Shown here: positions 46,524 to 56,702 of the stretch, piece by piece | Position numbering within the stretch: the first letter of the stretch is position 1 | Layout of the letters: every line of letters starts with the position of its first letter | Source of the DNA: Candidatus Aalborgicola danicus | GTDB taxonomy: Bacteria; Pseudomonadota; Gammaproteobacteria; Burkholderiales; Burkholderiaceae_C | Assembly: GCA_016703945.1 (NCBI GenBank) | Contig: JADJBC010000010.1 | Span: forward strand, 11,708-75,707 | DNA length: 64,000 nucleotides | Direction: 5' to 3' | Program-made: the position numbers and the translations under genes | The notes under the pieces: generated by a model | Database searches by the model: none | What the model was told of the DNA's origin: nothing | The model's input: only the letters and a program-made list of their open reading frames with translations

Positions 46524-46554
46524 GATAAACCAACAGGGTCTGCATAGCATCCAT

Positions 46555-46579
46555 GTATGGGTTGGACACACACCCATAC
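46555..46579. promoter_or_regulatory. 25-bp palindrome upstream of csbD-like gene
   Basis: GTATGGGT (46555-46562) and ACCCATAC (46572-46579) are exact complements with a 9-nt spacer, 35 nt before the CsbD ATG. It could be an operator or a 5'-UTR hairpin. Confidence 0.4.
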
Positions 46580-46613
46580 CTAGCAAATTTTTACACTTCA
46601 AAGGACCATTACC

Positions 46614-46819
46614 ATGAACAAAAATCAAGTCAACGGCATCGCCAAAGACATCGCCGGCAAAGTGCAGGAAAAAGTCGGCGACATCACCGGTAGCACCTCC
46701 CAGCAGGCCAAGGGCATTCAAAAGCAGATTTCCGGCCAAGCCGAAGAAAAGCTGGGTGATGCCAAAGAATTGTGAAAGACGCACGAGACGCCGTCAAAGA
46801 CGCTGCCAAAAAAATCTAA
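46614..46819 (+). CDS. CsbD-family stress protein, frameshift at ~46772
   Basis: The frame from 46614 reads MNKNQVNGIAKDIAGKVQEK and so on for 53 residues, then stops at 46775. Restoring one G at 46772 (GAATTG[G]TGAAAG) extends it to ...KELVKDARDAVKDAAKKI, ending at 46819. This gives a 68-residue protein with a standard CsbD C terminus (AVKDAAKK). CsbD proteins are small abundant stress proteins. A strong terminator follows directly. Confidence 0.85.
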
Positions 46820-46830
46820 GCCTCGCGGCA

Positions 46831-46879
46831 CCCAAAGAAGAGCCGGGGGACTTTGCAGTCCCCCGGCTCTTCTTTTGGG
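46831..46879. terminator. Strong bidirectional terminator
   Basis: Arms of about 22 bp around a TTGC loop (left arm 46831-46852, right arm to 46879, one bulge), followed by TTTT on the plus side and AAA on the minus side. Sits between the convergent CsbD and glycine-zipper genes, so it can stop both. Confidence 0.9.
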
Positions 46880-46890
46880 TTCAGCGCGGC

Positions 46891-47124
46891 TTACTTCGGC
46901 TTGGTCACTTCCTTGCCGATCACGCCACCCACCACCGCACCGGCAGCCGTGCCCAGCACACCACCGCCCATGACGGCGCCAGCGGTACCGCCGACCACCG
47001 CACCGGTGGCGGTGCCCTGCTCCTGGCGTGTCATGCCGGAACAAGCGCCCAGACCCAGGACCGAGGCCAGCAACAACGCGGGCAAAACAAGCGGACTACG
47101 TTGGTTGTTGAGTGTGGTGTTCAT
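46891..47124 (-). CDS. Glycine-zipper lipoprotein
   Basis: 77 residues from the ATG at 47124, with GGAGAA upstream. Lipoprotein signal ending LGLGACSG (lipobox LGAC). The mature part is Gly-rich: TGAVVGGTAGAVMGGGVLG, TAAGAVVGGVIGKEV, a glycine zipper. Such proteins sit in the outer membrane or periplasm; some are linked to envelope stress. Confidence 0.85.
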   Translation of the reverse strand: MNTTLNNQRSPLVLPALLLASVLGLGACSGMTRQEQGTATGAVVGGTAGAVMGGGVLGTAAGAVVGGVIGKEVTKPK

Positions 47125-47479
47125 AAGCCATTCTCCAAAAAGTAAAAGAAACAAAGTCGTGTAATGCCCATCGGAGCAAGCACGGGGAAAGACCATTGTG
47201 CGGACGCGTCTGGCCAACTTCGGTGCGCTGGCACACGCTGCGGCAACTCAGCATTTGCTATTCTTTAGATAGCTACTTACGCAATAGATTCGGGGGCCAG
47301 AAGCACATTTGGCTTACAAGATTGGCCGCTGGGTGCGCCAGCGCACGGAACAGCGGCGCGGCCGCCGGTACGCTCCACGAAATGCATGGGTCACCAGCGC
47401 AGACCGCCAAGAGGGGCGTGCGCGAGCCAATGCGCGTATAAGGGTCTGGTCAGTTGCTCCAAGCGAAAGTACATATCCC
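47125..47479. other. 355-bp intergenic region with repeat copy D
   Basis: Divergent region between the lipoprotein and the sensor kinase. It holds dispersed repeat copy D (47252-47306). The Arg-rich reading frame from 47309 appears non-coding. No other clear feature is seen. Confidence 0.45.
47252..47306 (+). repeat. Dispersed Comamonadaceae-type repeat, copy D
   Basis: GATAGCTACTTACGCAAT and GATTCGGGGGCCAGAAGC follow the consensus of copy A with some changes. About 174 nt upstream of the kinase start at 47480. Confidence 0.6.
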
Positions 47480-50400
47480 TTGAAAACCTCCCACAAAACA
47501 CTGACCTGGCTGGCCGCCGTCGTGCTCCTCATGGCCATGGGCATGGGGTTCACGTTCTGGGCCTACAGCCAGATTGAAGACGCCTCCAACCTGCGTCGAA
47601 GCTCGCGCGACCTGATCACGGCAGCCGACGAGTTGATGTCCGCGATCAAGGATGTGGAAACCAGCCAGCGTGGCTATGCACTCACCGGTGATGAAAGTTA
47701 TCTGCAGCCCTATGTGGCGGTGCGCCAGAGTGTGACCACCCACCTGACCCGGTTGCGCCAGCTCAGCAGCGGAACGCCTGCCCAACGCCACGTGGACGCC
47801 ATGGCGCCCCTACTGGCCGCCAAATTGGTGGAAATCGACGAAACCATCACGCTGCGCCGCAACCACGACCTGGCTGCGGCCATGTCACGCATCAACAGTG
47901 GCGAAGGCAAACGCCTGATGGACGCCCTGCGCGTGGAAATGCGCGGCTTGGTGCAAATGGAGACACAAAGCCAGTTGCAACACAACGCCCAGTTCGATGC
48001 CAGCATGCGCCGCCTGTTCACCATCATCGTGGGCATCGTTGTGCTGGCCGTATTGGCCGCGCTGTACTTTGCTTATCTGAGCTACCGTGCCACCCAGCAG
48101 CGGGTCAAAGACCTGGTTCTGGCCGAAACCCAGCACTTGTTGCAGGTACAAACGCTCACCAACGACCGTTTGCGGGAAACCAACCGCGCTCTGCAAGGCA
48201 GTGAACAAAAACTTGCGGTTACGCTGCAATCCATTGGCGACGCCGTCATTGCAACCGATGCCGCCGCCTGCATAACCCTGCTGAACCCGGTGGCCGAAGC
48301 ACTCATGGGTTGGACCCACGGCCAAGCCCTGGGACGGCCGGTGGACGAGGTGTTTCACATCGTCAACAAGGAGACGCGCCAACTGGCCACCATTCCGGTC
48401 GCCGACGCACTGGCGCAAGGCACGGTGCAAGGCCTGGCCAACCACACGGTGCTGATTGCACGCGATGGGCGCGAGTTCGACATTGCCGACAGTTGTGCCC
48501 CGATTCGTGATGCCGACCACCAGGTGGTGGGCGCGGTGCTGGTGTTTCGCAATGTGACGGATGAATATGCGGCACAACAAACCCTGCGCGACAGCGCCGC
48601 ACGGGTACAAACCATTCTGAACACGGTCAGCGATGGCATCGTCACCCTGCACGCGCTGGGCGGCGTGGTGGAATCCGTCAATCCGGCGGTGGAACAGATG
48701 TTTGGCTACAGCGCGGCCGAACTCAAGGGCAAGTCGTTCGGCTTCCTGATTCCCGAGTTGGACCAGGAACAACACAATGTGGCGCTGGAGCACTACGGCG
48801 TCAGCGACGAGGCGCGCGCCGTCGGCCTGGGCCGCGAGGTCATGGGCTTCCGCAAGGATGGCAGTTTTTTCCCACTGGAAGTCGCGGTCAGCGACATGGT
48901 GCTGGGGGCCAACGCTACTTCACCGGCATCCTGCGTGACATCAGCGCCCGCAAACAAGCCGAAGAGGCGCTGCGCAAGGCGGTGCCCTGCAAAGCGCCAT
49001 ATTCAACAGCGCCAATTTCTCCAGTATTGCCACCGATGCCAAGGGTGTGATCCAGATTTTCAACGTCGGTGCCGAACGCATGCTGGGTTATACCGCCGCC
49101 GAGGTGATGAACCAGATCACCCCAGCCGACATTTCGGACCCGCAGGAAGTGATCACCCGTGCCCGGGCGCTGAGCGCCGAGCTGGAAACCGAGATCACCC
49201 CCGGCTTTGAGGCCCTGGTGTTCAAGGCCTCCCGCGGCATTGAAGATATCTACGAACTGACCTACATCCGCAAAGACGACACCCGTTTCCCGGCCGTGGT
49301 GTCGGTCACCGCGCTGCGCGACGACGACAACACCATCATTGGCTACCTGCTGATTGGCACCGACAACACGGCCCGCAAACGGGTTGAGGCCGAACGCGCC
49401 CACCTGGACCAGGCCTTGAAAATCAAAAACATTGAGCTGGAGGCCGCCCGAGCCACGGCCGACAAGGCCAACCAGGCCAAGTCGGAGTTCCTGTCCAGCA
49501 TGAGCCACGAACTGCGCTCGCCGCTGAACGCGATTCTGGGCTTCGCGCAGCTGATGGACTCTGGCGCGCCCCACCCCACCGCCACCCAAAAGGCCAACCT
49601 GGAGCAGATTCTCAAAGGTGGCTGGTATTTGCTGGAGTTGATCAACGAAATTCTGGACCTGGCACTGATCGAATCGGGCAAATTGTCCATGTCCATGGAG
49701 CCGATTTCCTTGTCCGAAGTGCTGCTGGACTGCCAGACCATGATCGAGCCGCAGGCGCAGAAGAAGGGCATTCAGATGCACTTTCCACAATTCACCAGCC
49801 CGTGTTTTGTGCAAGCTGACCGCACCCGGGTCAAGCAGATTGTGGTCAACCTGCTGTCCAACGCCATCAAATACAACCGCGTCAGCGGTTCAGTGGAAGT
49901 GACCTGCCAGGCGGCCGCCCACGAGCGCATGCATATCAGTGTGCGTGACACTGGCGACGGTTTATCGGCGCTGCAACTCGATCAGCTGTTTCAGCCCTTT
50001 AATCGCCTGGGCCAGGAAGACAGCAGCGAAGAAGGCACCGGTATCGGCCTGGTGGTCAGCAAACGCCTGGTCGAACTGATGGGCGGCAGCACAGGCGCCC
50101 ACAGCACGGTGGGGCATGGCAGCGAATTCTGGATTGAGCTCAACCCGCCAGCCCCCACGCGCTGGACCTGGATGCCATTGCTCCGGCCATCCCCTCGCCG
50201 GCCCATGCCGAAAACGACCACACGGTGCGCACGCTGCTGTATGTGGAAGACAACCAGGCCAATATGGAACTGGTGGCCCAACTGATTGACCGCCGTCCCG
50301 ACATGCGGTTGCTGCGCGCCGGTGACGGCCTGCGGGGCATTGCGCTGGCGCGGGCCCACCTGCCGGATGTCATTTTGATGGACATCAACCTGCCCGGCAT

Positions 50401-50605
50401 CAGCGGTCTGCAGGCCCTGAAGATCCTGCGCGACGACCCACTAACCGCCAAGATCCCGGTATTGGCCCTGAGTGCCAACGCCATGCCACGCGATATCGAA
50501 AAAGGCATGGAAGCCGGGTTCTACCGTTATCTGACCAAGCCGATCAAGATTGCTGAGTTCATGGAGGCCCTGGATGAGGGTCTGGCATCAGCCGGCACCG
50601 TGTAG
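47480..50605 (+). CDS. CHASE3-PAS hybrid sensor histidine kinase with REC domain, three frameshifts
   Basis: TTG at 47480 is the best start guess (MKTSHKTLTWLAAVVLLMAM). Two membrane segments flank a CHASE3 sensor domain (about 25-175), then two PAS domains, a third PAS with AERMLGYTAAEVMNQ, a HisKA H-box (SMSHELRSPLNAILGFAQLM), an ATPase domain (DTGDGLS, GTGIGLVVSKRLVELMGG) and a C-terminal receiver (TLLYVEDNQANMEL, VILMDINLPGISG, TKPIK). Single-base losses at ~48912, ~48981 and ~50155, in G, G and C runs, interrupt it. First gene of a five-gene signalling operon. The input is unknown. Confidence 0.85.
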
Positions 50606-50625
50606 CCAAAGTCTTACATCAAATC

Positions 50626-50675
50626 GACCTCTAGCCCCCGTAAACATTGCGTAAGCAGCTATTTATTTAGGAGCA
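50626..50675 (-). repeat. Dispersed Comamonadaceae-type repeat, copy E
   Basis: GACCTCTAGCCCCCGTAAAC and TTGCGTAAGCAGCTATTTAT, then TTAGGAGCA. Its last bases supply the AGGAG ribosome site for the TTG start at 50682. Confidence 0.75.
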
Positions 50676-50681
50676 AATCAT

Positions 50682-53600
50682 TTGACACCACCGCCCACAC
50701 CCGATGATGCCAAAGCCGCTGGTTTTCCGATTGTGGGCATTGGTGCATCCGCTGGCGGCCTGGCTGCGTTTGCCGCGTTTTTCTCGGGCATGCCCGCCGA
50801 AGCGGACCCTGGCATGGCCTTTGTGCTGGTGCAGCACCTGGCGCCCGACCATAACAGCCTGCTGACCGAGCTGCTGCAACGCACCACCCGCATGAAAGTG
50901 GTGGAGGTGACAGACGGCATGCCGGTGCACATCAACTGTGTCTACATCATTCCACCCAACCGCGACATGGCGTTTTTTGAACGGTGCCCTGCACTTGCTG
51001 GAGCCCACAGCGGCACGCGGCCACCGCCTGCCAATTGACTACCTGTTCAGTTCGCTGGCACAAGACCAGCATGAGCGGGCCATTGGTATTGTGATGTCGG
51101 GCACCGGCAGCGACGGCACACTGGGCGTGCGCGCCATCAAAGACGGTGGTGGCATGGTCATGGCGCAGAACCCCGCCTCGTGTGAGTTTGATTCCATGCC
51201 GCGCAGTGCATTGGCCACGGGTTTTGTCGACTACGAGTTGCCACCCGCCGAAATGCCCGCCCAGTTGATGGCCTATACCAGCCATGCCTTTGGCAGACCA
51301 CCGCGCAGCGCGTCGGCGGCGACGGTGGCGCTGCCGCAGTCGGAGAGCGCGCTGAAGAAGATCTTTATTCTGTTGCGCGCCCAGACCGGTCACGATTTCT
51401 CGCAGTACAAACCTACCACCATCTACCGCCGCATCGAGCGGCGCATGGCCGTGCACCAGGTGGAGACGCTGGACGCCTATGTGCAGTACCTGCAGCAAAC
51501 GGCCTCCGAGGTGGAGGCCCTGTTTCGCGACATCTTGATTGGTGTCACCAATTTTTTCCGCGACCCCGATGCCTTTGCGGCGTTGGAGTCGCAGGTCATT
51601 CCCAAACTGTTTGACGGCAAGCCCGCAGGCTCGGTGGTGCGGGTCTGGGCCGCAGGTTGCTCCACCGGCGAGGAAGCCTTTTCCATCGCCATCCTGCTGC
51701 AAGAGCGGCTGGAGGTATTGAAGCAAAACTACCGGGTCCAGGTGTTTGCCACCGACATCGACAGCCGTGCAATCGCCATTGCACGCTCCGGGCTTTACCC
51801 CGCCAGCATTGCGCAGGACATAACACCCGAGCGTTTGTCACGCTTCTTTACCCCCGAGGCCGATGGCACCGCCTACCGCGTGCACAAGGGCATTCGGGAC
51901 CTGCTGGTGTTCTCCGAACAAGACCTGATCAAAGACCCGCCTTTTTCCAAGCTCGACCTGATCAGCTGCCGCAACCTGATGATTTACCTGGGTGCGGATT
52001 TGCAAAAAAATTGATCGCGCTGTTTCACTATGCGCTGAACCCTGGCGGCTTTTTGTTTCTGGGCACCTCGGAGACGGTGGGTGACTTTGCCGACCTGTTT
52101 GCAACATTGGAGCGCAAGGCCAAGCTGTACCAGCGCAAAGAAGACTTCCAGGGCGCCCAGCGCGCTGCGCTGGGGCGCTTTTTGTCGCCCCCCAAACCCA
52201 AGGATGCCAGCCCCGCACTGGCGCTGGGTGGCCTGAACTACGGGGCCAAACTGTCGTTGCGCGAGTTGACCGAACAGACCCTGCTGCTGCAGGTGGACAA
52301 AGTGGCCGCCCTGGTTAATGCCAATGGGGATGTGCTGTTTTTGCACGGGCGCTCCGGCATGTACCTAGAGCCAACGCCGGGCGAGGCGGGCATCAGCAAC
52401 ATCCTCAAAATGGCACGCGACGGCCTGCGCCGTGACCTCACCACGCTGTTGCACAAAGTGGCAACCTCCAAAGAACGGATGGCGGTAACCGGCTTGCGCG
52501 TCAAGACCAACGGCCACTATTCGCTGGTCAACCTCACGGTCTGCCCCGTGGTGCAGGGCCAGGCGGCGGCGCTGGAGTCCCCGCTGTACCTGGTGATACT
52601 GGACCAGGCGCCACCGGGCGTCGCCCAAGCCGCGCAAACCCAGGCCGCACACAAGCCCAACCTCCAGGGCGGCAGCCGGGACAGCAACGCCCAGATTGCA
52701 GAGCTCAACGAAGAGTTACAGGCCAAGGAAGAGTATTTGCACGCGGCCAACGAGGAGCTGGAAACCGCCAACGAGGAGCTGAAATCTTCCAACGAAGAGA
52801 TGCAGTCGGTTAATGAGGAACTGCAGTCCAGCAATGAAGAACTGGAAACCTCCAAGGAGGAGATGCAGTCGATCAACGAGGAACTGACCACCGTCAACTC
52901 CGAGTTGCAGACCAAGGTGGGCGACCTCTCCAGGGCCAACAACGACATGAACAACCTGCTGGCTGGCACCGGCATTGGCACCATTTTTGTCGACCACAGC
53001 CTGCGCATCCTGCGGTTTACGCCGGCCGCCACCGTGATCGTCAACCTGATTTTGAGCGATGTGGGGCGCCCGGTGGGCCATATTGTGTCCAACCTGGTGG
53101 GTTATGACCGACTGGTGGCCGATGCCCAGGCCGTGCTCAACACCCTGGTCCCCAAGGAGGTGGACGTACAGACCATCGAAGGCCGTTTTTTCACGATGCG
53201 CATCCTGCCCTACCGCACGCTGGACAACGTGATTGAGGGGGCAGTGATCACCTTCATTGAAATCACCGAGATCGTGCGCACCCGCGAGGCCCTGCGCAAA
53301 GCCAACGAGCAGCTGCGTCTGGCCGTGGTGGTGCGGGATGCCACCGACGCCATCACCGTGCAAGACCTGGATGGTCGCATCATCGCCTGGAATCCGGGTG
53401 CCGAGCGCCTGTATGGCTGGACCGAAGCCCAGGCCCTGGCCATGAATGTGCGTGAGCGCATTCCCGCCGACCTGCGCGACGGCGCGCTCGCCAAAGTGCG
53501 ACAGTTGAGCCAGGCCCAAACCCTGGAGCCCTACCAGACCCAACGGTTGGCGCAGAACGGCGCGGTGCTGGAGGTGTCCCTCACCTCCACAGCGCTGGTC

Positions 53601-53687
53601 AACGAGGCCGGGCAGATGTACGCCATTGCCACCACCGAACGCGCAACCGGCAGTACCACCCCCAGCGCCCCAGAAGGCAAACCATGA
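50682..53687 (+). CDS. CheB-CheR-PAS fusion (chemotaxis-type methylesterase/methyltransferase), two frameshifts
   Basis: TTG start at 50682, with AGGAG 8 nt upstream supplied by a repeat. CheB methylesterase domain at ~15-195 (GIGASAGGLAAF with catalytic Ser23, LVQHLAPDH, MSGTGSDGTLG). CheR domain at ~215-480 (DFSQYKPTTIYRRIERRM, WAAGCSTGEEAFSIAILL, VFATDID). Then a long Glu-rich coiled coil of heptads (ANEELETANEELKSS), a PAS_10-like and a PAS domain. Breaks: an extra T in a T run at ~50976, and a missing A in AAAAAAA at ~52007. Such CheB-CheR-PAS fusions work in sensory phosphorelays rather than flagellar chemotaxis. The stop overlaps the next ATG (ATGA). Confidence 0.88.
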
Positions 53688-55018
53688 GCAGCTTTGGTGA
53701 ATGGTCGTTGGAGACGCTGCGGGTCCGCGCCGAAGCCCAGGCCAAGGCCGCGCCAGACCATGGCCTGGCGAACACCCACGACCTGTCGACCGAGAACCTT
53801 CGTGCGCTGGTGCATGAGTTACAGGTGCACCAGATCGAGCTGGAAATGCAAAACGACGAGCTGCGGCACACCCAGGCCACGCTGGATGCCACGCGCAGTC
53901 GTTACTTCGATTTGTACGATCTGGCACCCATTGGTTATTGCACGGTGAGTGAGCAGGGCCTGATCCTGGAAACCAATTTCACGGCAGCCACCATGATGGC
54001 GGCGTCACGCAGCGATCTGGTCAACAAGCCGCTGAGTCGTTTTATTGTCAAGACCGATCAGGACGCCTATTACCGTTGCCGCAAAACCCTGTTTGAAAAC
54101 GGTTCCCCGCAGGAGTGTGAGCTGCAGATGCTCAAGCGCAACGGCGCCGCGTATTGGGTGCATGTGCGGGTCAGCGCGGCACAAGACCCACAGGGCGCGC
54201 CGGTGCAACGCATGGTCATCACCGACATTTCGGAGCGCAAACACCTGGACGAGCTGCTGCTGGCCAACAACCAGGAGCTGGAGGTGGCTCGGGCCGTGGC
54301 GGACCGGGCCAACCAGGCCAAGTCGGACTTTTTGTCCAATATGACACACGAATTGCGCTCCCCCCTGAACGCCATTTTGGGTTTTGCGCAGTTGATCGAC
54401 ATGGGTGCACCCCCGCCTACCGCCTCGCAGAAAACCAATGTGGACCAGATTCTGCGGGCCGGCTGGTATTTGCTGGACCTGATTGGTGAGGTGCTCGATC
54501 TGACGTCCATCGAGTCCGGCAAGCTGACCCTGGTCATGAAACCCATGCCGCTGGCAGAGCTGCTGACAGATTGCCGGGCCTTGATGGAGGCCCAGGCGGA
54601 CAAGAAGAATATCCACATGGAGTTCTGCATAGACCCGCATGGACTGGCCGCCCACGCCGACCGCACACGGCTCAAACAGGTGTTGGTCAACCTGCTGTCC
54701 AACGCCATCAAATACAACCGCCCGGGCGGCACCGTGAAGGTGACCTGTACCCAACACCCGGGTCAGCGCCTGCGCATCCGGGTGCAGGATTCCGGCGAAG
54801 GCCTGTCGGCCGAAAAACTGGCCCAGTTGTTTCAACCGTTTAACCGTTTGGGGCGGGAAAGTTCGGCAGAAGAAGGCACCGGCATTGGTTTGGCGGTCAG
54901 CAAACGCCTGGTCGAGTTGATGGGTGGCGCCATTGGTGCGCGCAGCACCGTGGGCATTGGCAGCGAGTTCTGGCTGGAGCTGGCGCAGGCCGACTCCACC
55001 GAGCAGCCCCTGTCATGA
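53684..55018 (+). CDS. PAS-domain sensor histidine kinase
   Basis: 444 residues. N-terminal helix ending LVHELQVHQIELEMQNDELR, a PAS domain (about 77-185, LYDLAPIGYCTV), HisKA with phospho-accepting His222 (MTHELRSPLNAILGF), ATPase domain (NLLSNAIKYN, DSGEGLS, GTGIGLAVSKRLVELMGG). No membrane segment, so it is cytoplasmic. Its kinase core is very similar to that of the first gene of the operon, suggesting duplication. It starts by ATGA overlap with CheB-CheR-PAS. Confidence 0.93.
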   Translation: MSSFGEWSLETLRVRAEAQAKAAPDHGLANTHDLSTENLRALVHELQVHQIELEMQNDELRHTQATLDATRSRYFDLYDLAPIGYCTVSEQGLILETNFTAATMMAASRSDLVNKPLSRFIVKTDQDAYYRCRKTLFENGSPQECELQMLKRNGAAYWVHVRVSAAQDPQGAPVQRMVITDISERKHLDELLLANNQELEVARAVADRANQAKSDFLSNMTHELRSPLNAILGFAQLIDMGAPPPTASQKTNVDQILRAGWYLLDLIGEVLDLTSIESGKLTLVMKPMPLAELLTDCRALMEAQADKKNIHMEFCIDPHGLAAHADRTRLKQVLVNLLSNAIKYNRPGGTVKVTCTQHPGQRLRIRVQDSGEGLSAEKLAQLFQPFNRLGRESSAEEGTGIGLAVSKRLVELMGGAIGARSTVGIGSEFWLELAQADSTEQPLS

Positions 55019-55109
55019 CACCAATCCCGCTGGTACCCATGGCCCGGACAATCACCCTGATCGCGCGTACACCGCACTGCACAGCCCACTACCCACCAGG
55101 AGCAAACCT

Positions 55110-55943
55110 ATGCCCAACTCCATGATCGACTCCATTGATATCCTCAGCGCCAGCATCCTGATTGTGGATGACCAGGAGTCCAACGTGCAGTTGCTGGAAC
55201 AACTGCTGCAGGGCGCCGGGTACACCAACGTCTCCAGCACCATGCAGCCGGAACTGGTGTGTGCCATGCACCGCAAGACCCCCTACGACCTGATTCTGCT
55301 GGACCTTCAAATGCCGGTGATGGACGGGTTTCAGGTCATGGAGGCGTTGAAGACCAATACCCAGGACAGCTACCTGCCGGTGATTGTGCTCACGGCCCAA
55401 CCCGGCCACAAATTGCGCGCCCTGCAAGCGGGTGCCAAAGACTTTGTCAGCAAGCCCTTTGACCTGGTGGAGGTGAAAACCCGCATCCACAACATGTTGG
55501 AGGTGCGCCTGTTGTACAAAAGACTGGCCGAATTCAACAAAGTGCTGGAGCAGACCGTGCAGGAGCGCACCGCCGAATTGCGCGAGAGCGAGGCGCGCTA
55601 CCGCAGCCTGACCGAGCTGGCCTCCGACTGGTACTGGGAACAGGACGAGAGCGGCAGTTTCACCAAGGTTTCGGGGCCGGTACTGGCCATGCTGGGCCTG
55701 CGGGTGGACAGTTTGAAAGGCATACACGCCGACGACCTGGAGGACGGTTGGGACAAAACTGAGCGCGAAACCCTGCTGGCCGCCATTGCGGCCCGTGAAC
55801 CGTTTCTGGACTTTGTCTTTCACCGCGTCCCGGTCCACGGCGCACCCCAGGAGTTCCGCATCAGTGGTGAACCCATGTTCAGCATCAACGGTCGCTTTCA
55901 GGGCTACCGCGGTATTGGTGTCGAAGTTTTTGCAGGCACCTAA
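55110..55943 (+). CDS. Response regulator with C-terminal PAS domain
   Basis: 277 residues from the ATG at 55110 (AGGAG 8 nt upstream). Receiver domain 12-135 with IVDDQ, Asp65 in LILLDLQMPVMDG and KPFD. A coiled-coil linker (LEQTVQERTAELRESEARY) leads to a PAS domain (about 170-275, LTELASDWYWEQDESGSFTKVS). There is no output effector, so it may work by protein contacts. It follows the kinase by 91 nt. Confidence 0.9.
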   Translation: MPNSMIDSIDILSASILIVDDQESNVQLLEQLLQGAGYTNVSSTMQPELVCAMHRKTPYDLILLDLQMPVMDGFQVMEALKTNTQDSYLPVIVLTAQPGHKLRALQAGAKDFVSKPFDLVEVKTRIHNMLEVRLLYKRLAEFNKVLEQTVQERTAELRESEARYRSLTELASDWYWEQDESGSFTKVSGPVLAMLGLRVDSLKGIHADDLEDGWDKTERETLLAAIAAREPFLDFVFHRVPVHGAPQEFRISGEPMFSINGRFQGYRGIGVEVFAGT

Positions 55944-56702
55944 ATGCCAAGCACACCAGCCCCCACCATGACCGCACTACACACCCCCCAACAAAACCAC
56001 CTGCTGGCCGCGTTACCGGCCGCCGACTTTGAGCTGTTTGCCAGCCATCTGGAACTGGTGCCCATGCCGCTGGGCCAAATGCTGTATGAGCCCGGCACCC
56101 AGCTGCGCCACGCCTACTTTCCCACCACCTCCATCGTTTCGCTGCACTATGTGACCGAGAGCGGCGCATCGGCCGAAACGGCGGGTGTGGGCAATGAAGG
56201 CGTGGTGGGCATCTCGTTGTTCATGGGGGGTGACACCACGCCCAGCTCGGCGGTAGTGCAGACGGCAGGCCACGCCTACCGGCTGGACCGCCACCTGTTG
56301 CAAGCCGAGTTCAACCGGGCGGGCCCGTTGCAGCGTTTGCTGCTGCGGTACACCCAGGCCCTGATGACACAGACGGCGCAGACCGCCGTCTGCAACCGCC
56401 ACCATTCGGTGGAGCAACAGCTGTGCCGCTGGTTGCTGTTGACCATGGACCGGGTACCGATGCGCGAGCTGGTCATGACCCAGGAACTGGTCGCCAGCAT
56501 GCTGGGGGTGCGCCGCGAAAGTGTGACCGAGGCCGCTGGCAATTTACAGAACGGCGGTTACATCCGCTACCGGCGCGGGCACATTGCGGTGCTGGACCGC
56601 GCGGGGTTGGAAACCCGGGTCTGCGAGTGTTATGGCGTGGTCAAGAAAGAGCTGGCGCGTTTGTTGAGCGATGTAAACCCCCGCGGGGGCTCTACTTTTT
56701 GA
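55944..56702 (+). CDS. Crp/Fnr-family transcriptional regulator
   Basis: 252 residues. The N-terminal Crp-type beta-roll (about 25-130: LGQMLYEPGTQLRHAYFP, SIVSLHYVTESGASAETAGVGNEGVVG) is followed by a dimerisation helix and a C-terminal winged helix-turn-helix (about 170-240: MTQELVASMLGVRRESVTEAAG). The recognition helix keeps the Arg-Glu pair (RRES) that reads TGTG half-sites in Crp. No Fnr-type Cys cluster. It abuts the regulator's stop (TAAATG), so is cotranscribed with the signalling operon, and its 3' end overlaps the BON gene by 11 bp. It is the natural candidate for binding the TGTGC-N6-GCACA sites. The ligand is unknown. Confidence 0.9.
   Translation: MPSTPAPTMTALHTPQQNHLLAALPAADFELFASHLELVPMPLGQMLYEPGTQLRHAYFPTTSIVSLHYVTESGASAETAGVGNEGVVGISLFMGGDTTPSSAVVQTAGHAYRLDRHLLQAEFNRAGPLQRLLLRYTQALMTQTAQTAVCNRHHSVEQQLCRWLLLTMDRVPMRELVMTQELVASMLGVRRESVTEAAGNLQNGGYIRYRRGHIAVLDRAGLETRVCECYGVVKKELARLLSDVNPRGGSTF

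Noticed and set aside
47220..47236. GGTGC-GCTG-GCACA near the glycine-zipper gene
   Set aside because: Spacer is 4 instead of 6, so it does not fit the Crp geometry.
47309..47479. Arg-rich N-terminal extension of the sensor kinase (TTG at 47309)
   Set aside because: No ribosome site, unusual composition, and overlap with the dispersed repeat; the TTG at 47480 gives a typical membrane start.
52690..52930. Repeated GAG/GAA-rich DNA in CheB-CheR-PAS
   Set aside because: It encodes a heptad coiled coil common in such fusions, not a mobile or CRISPR repeat.
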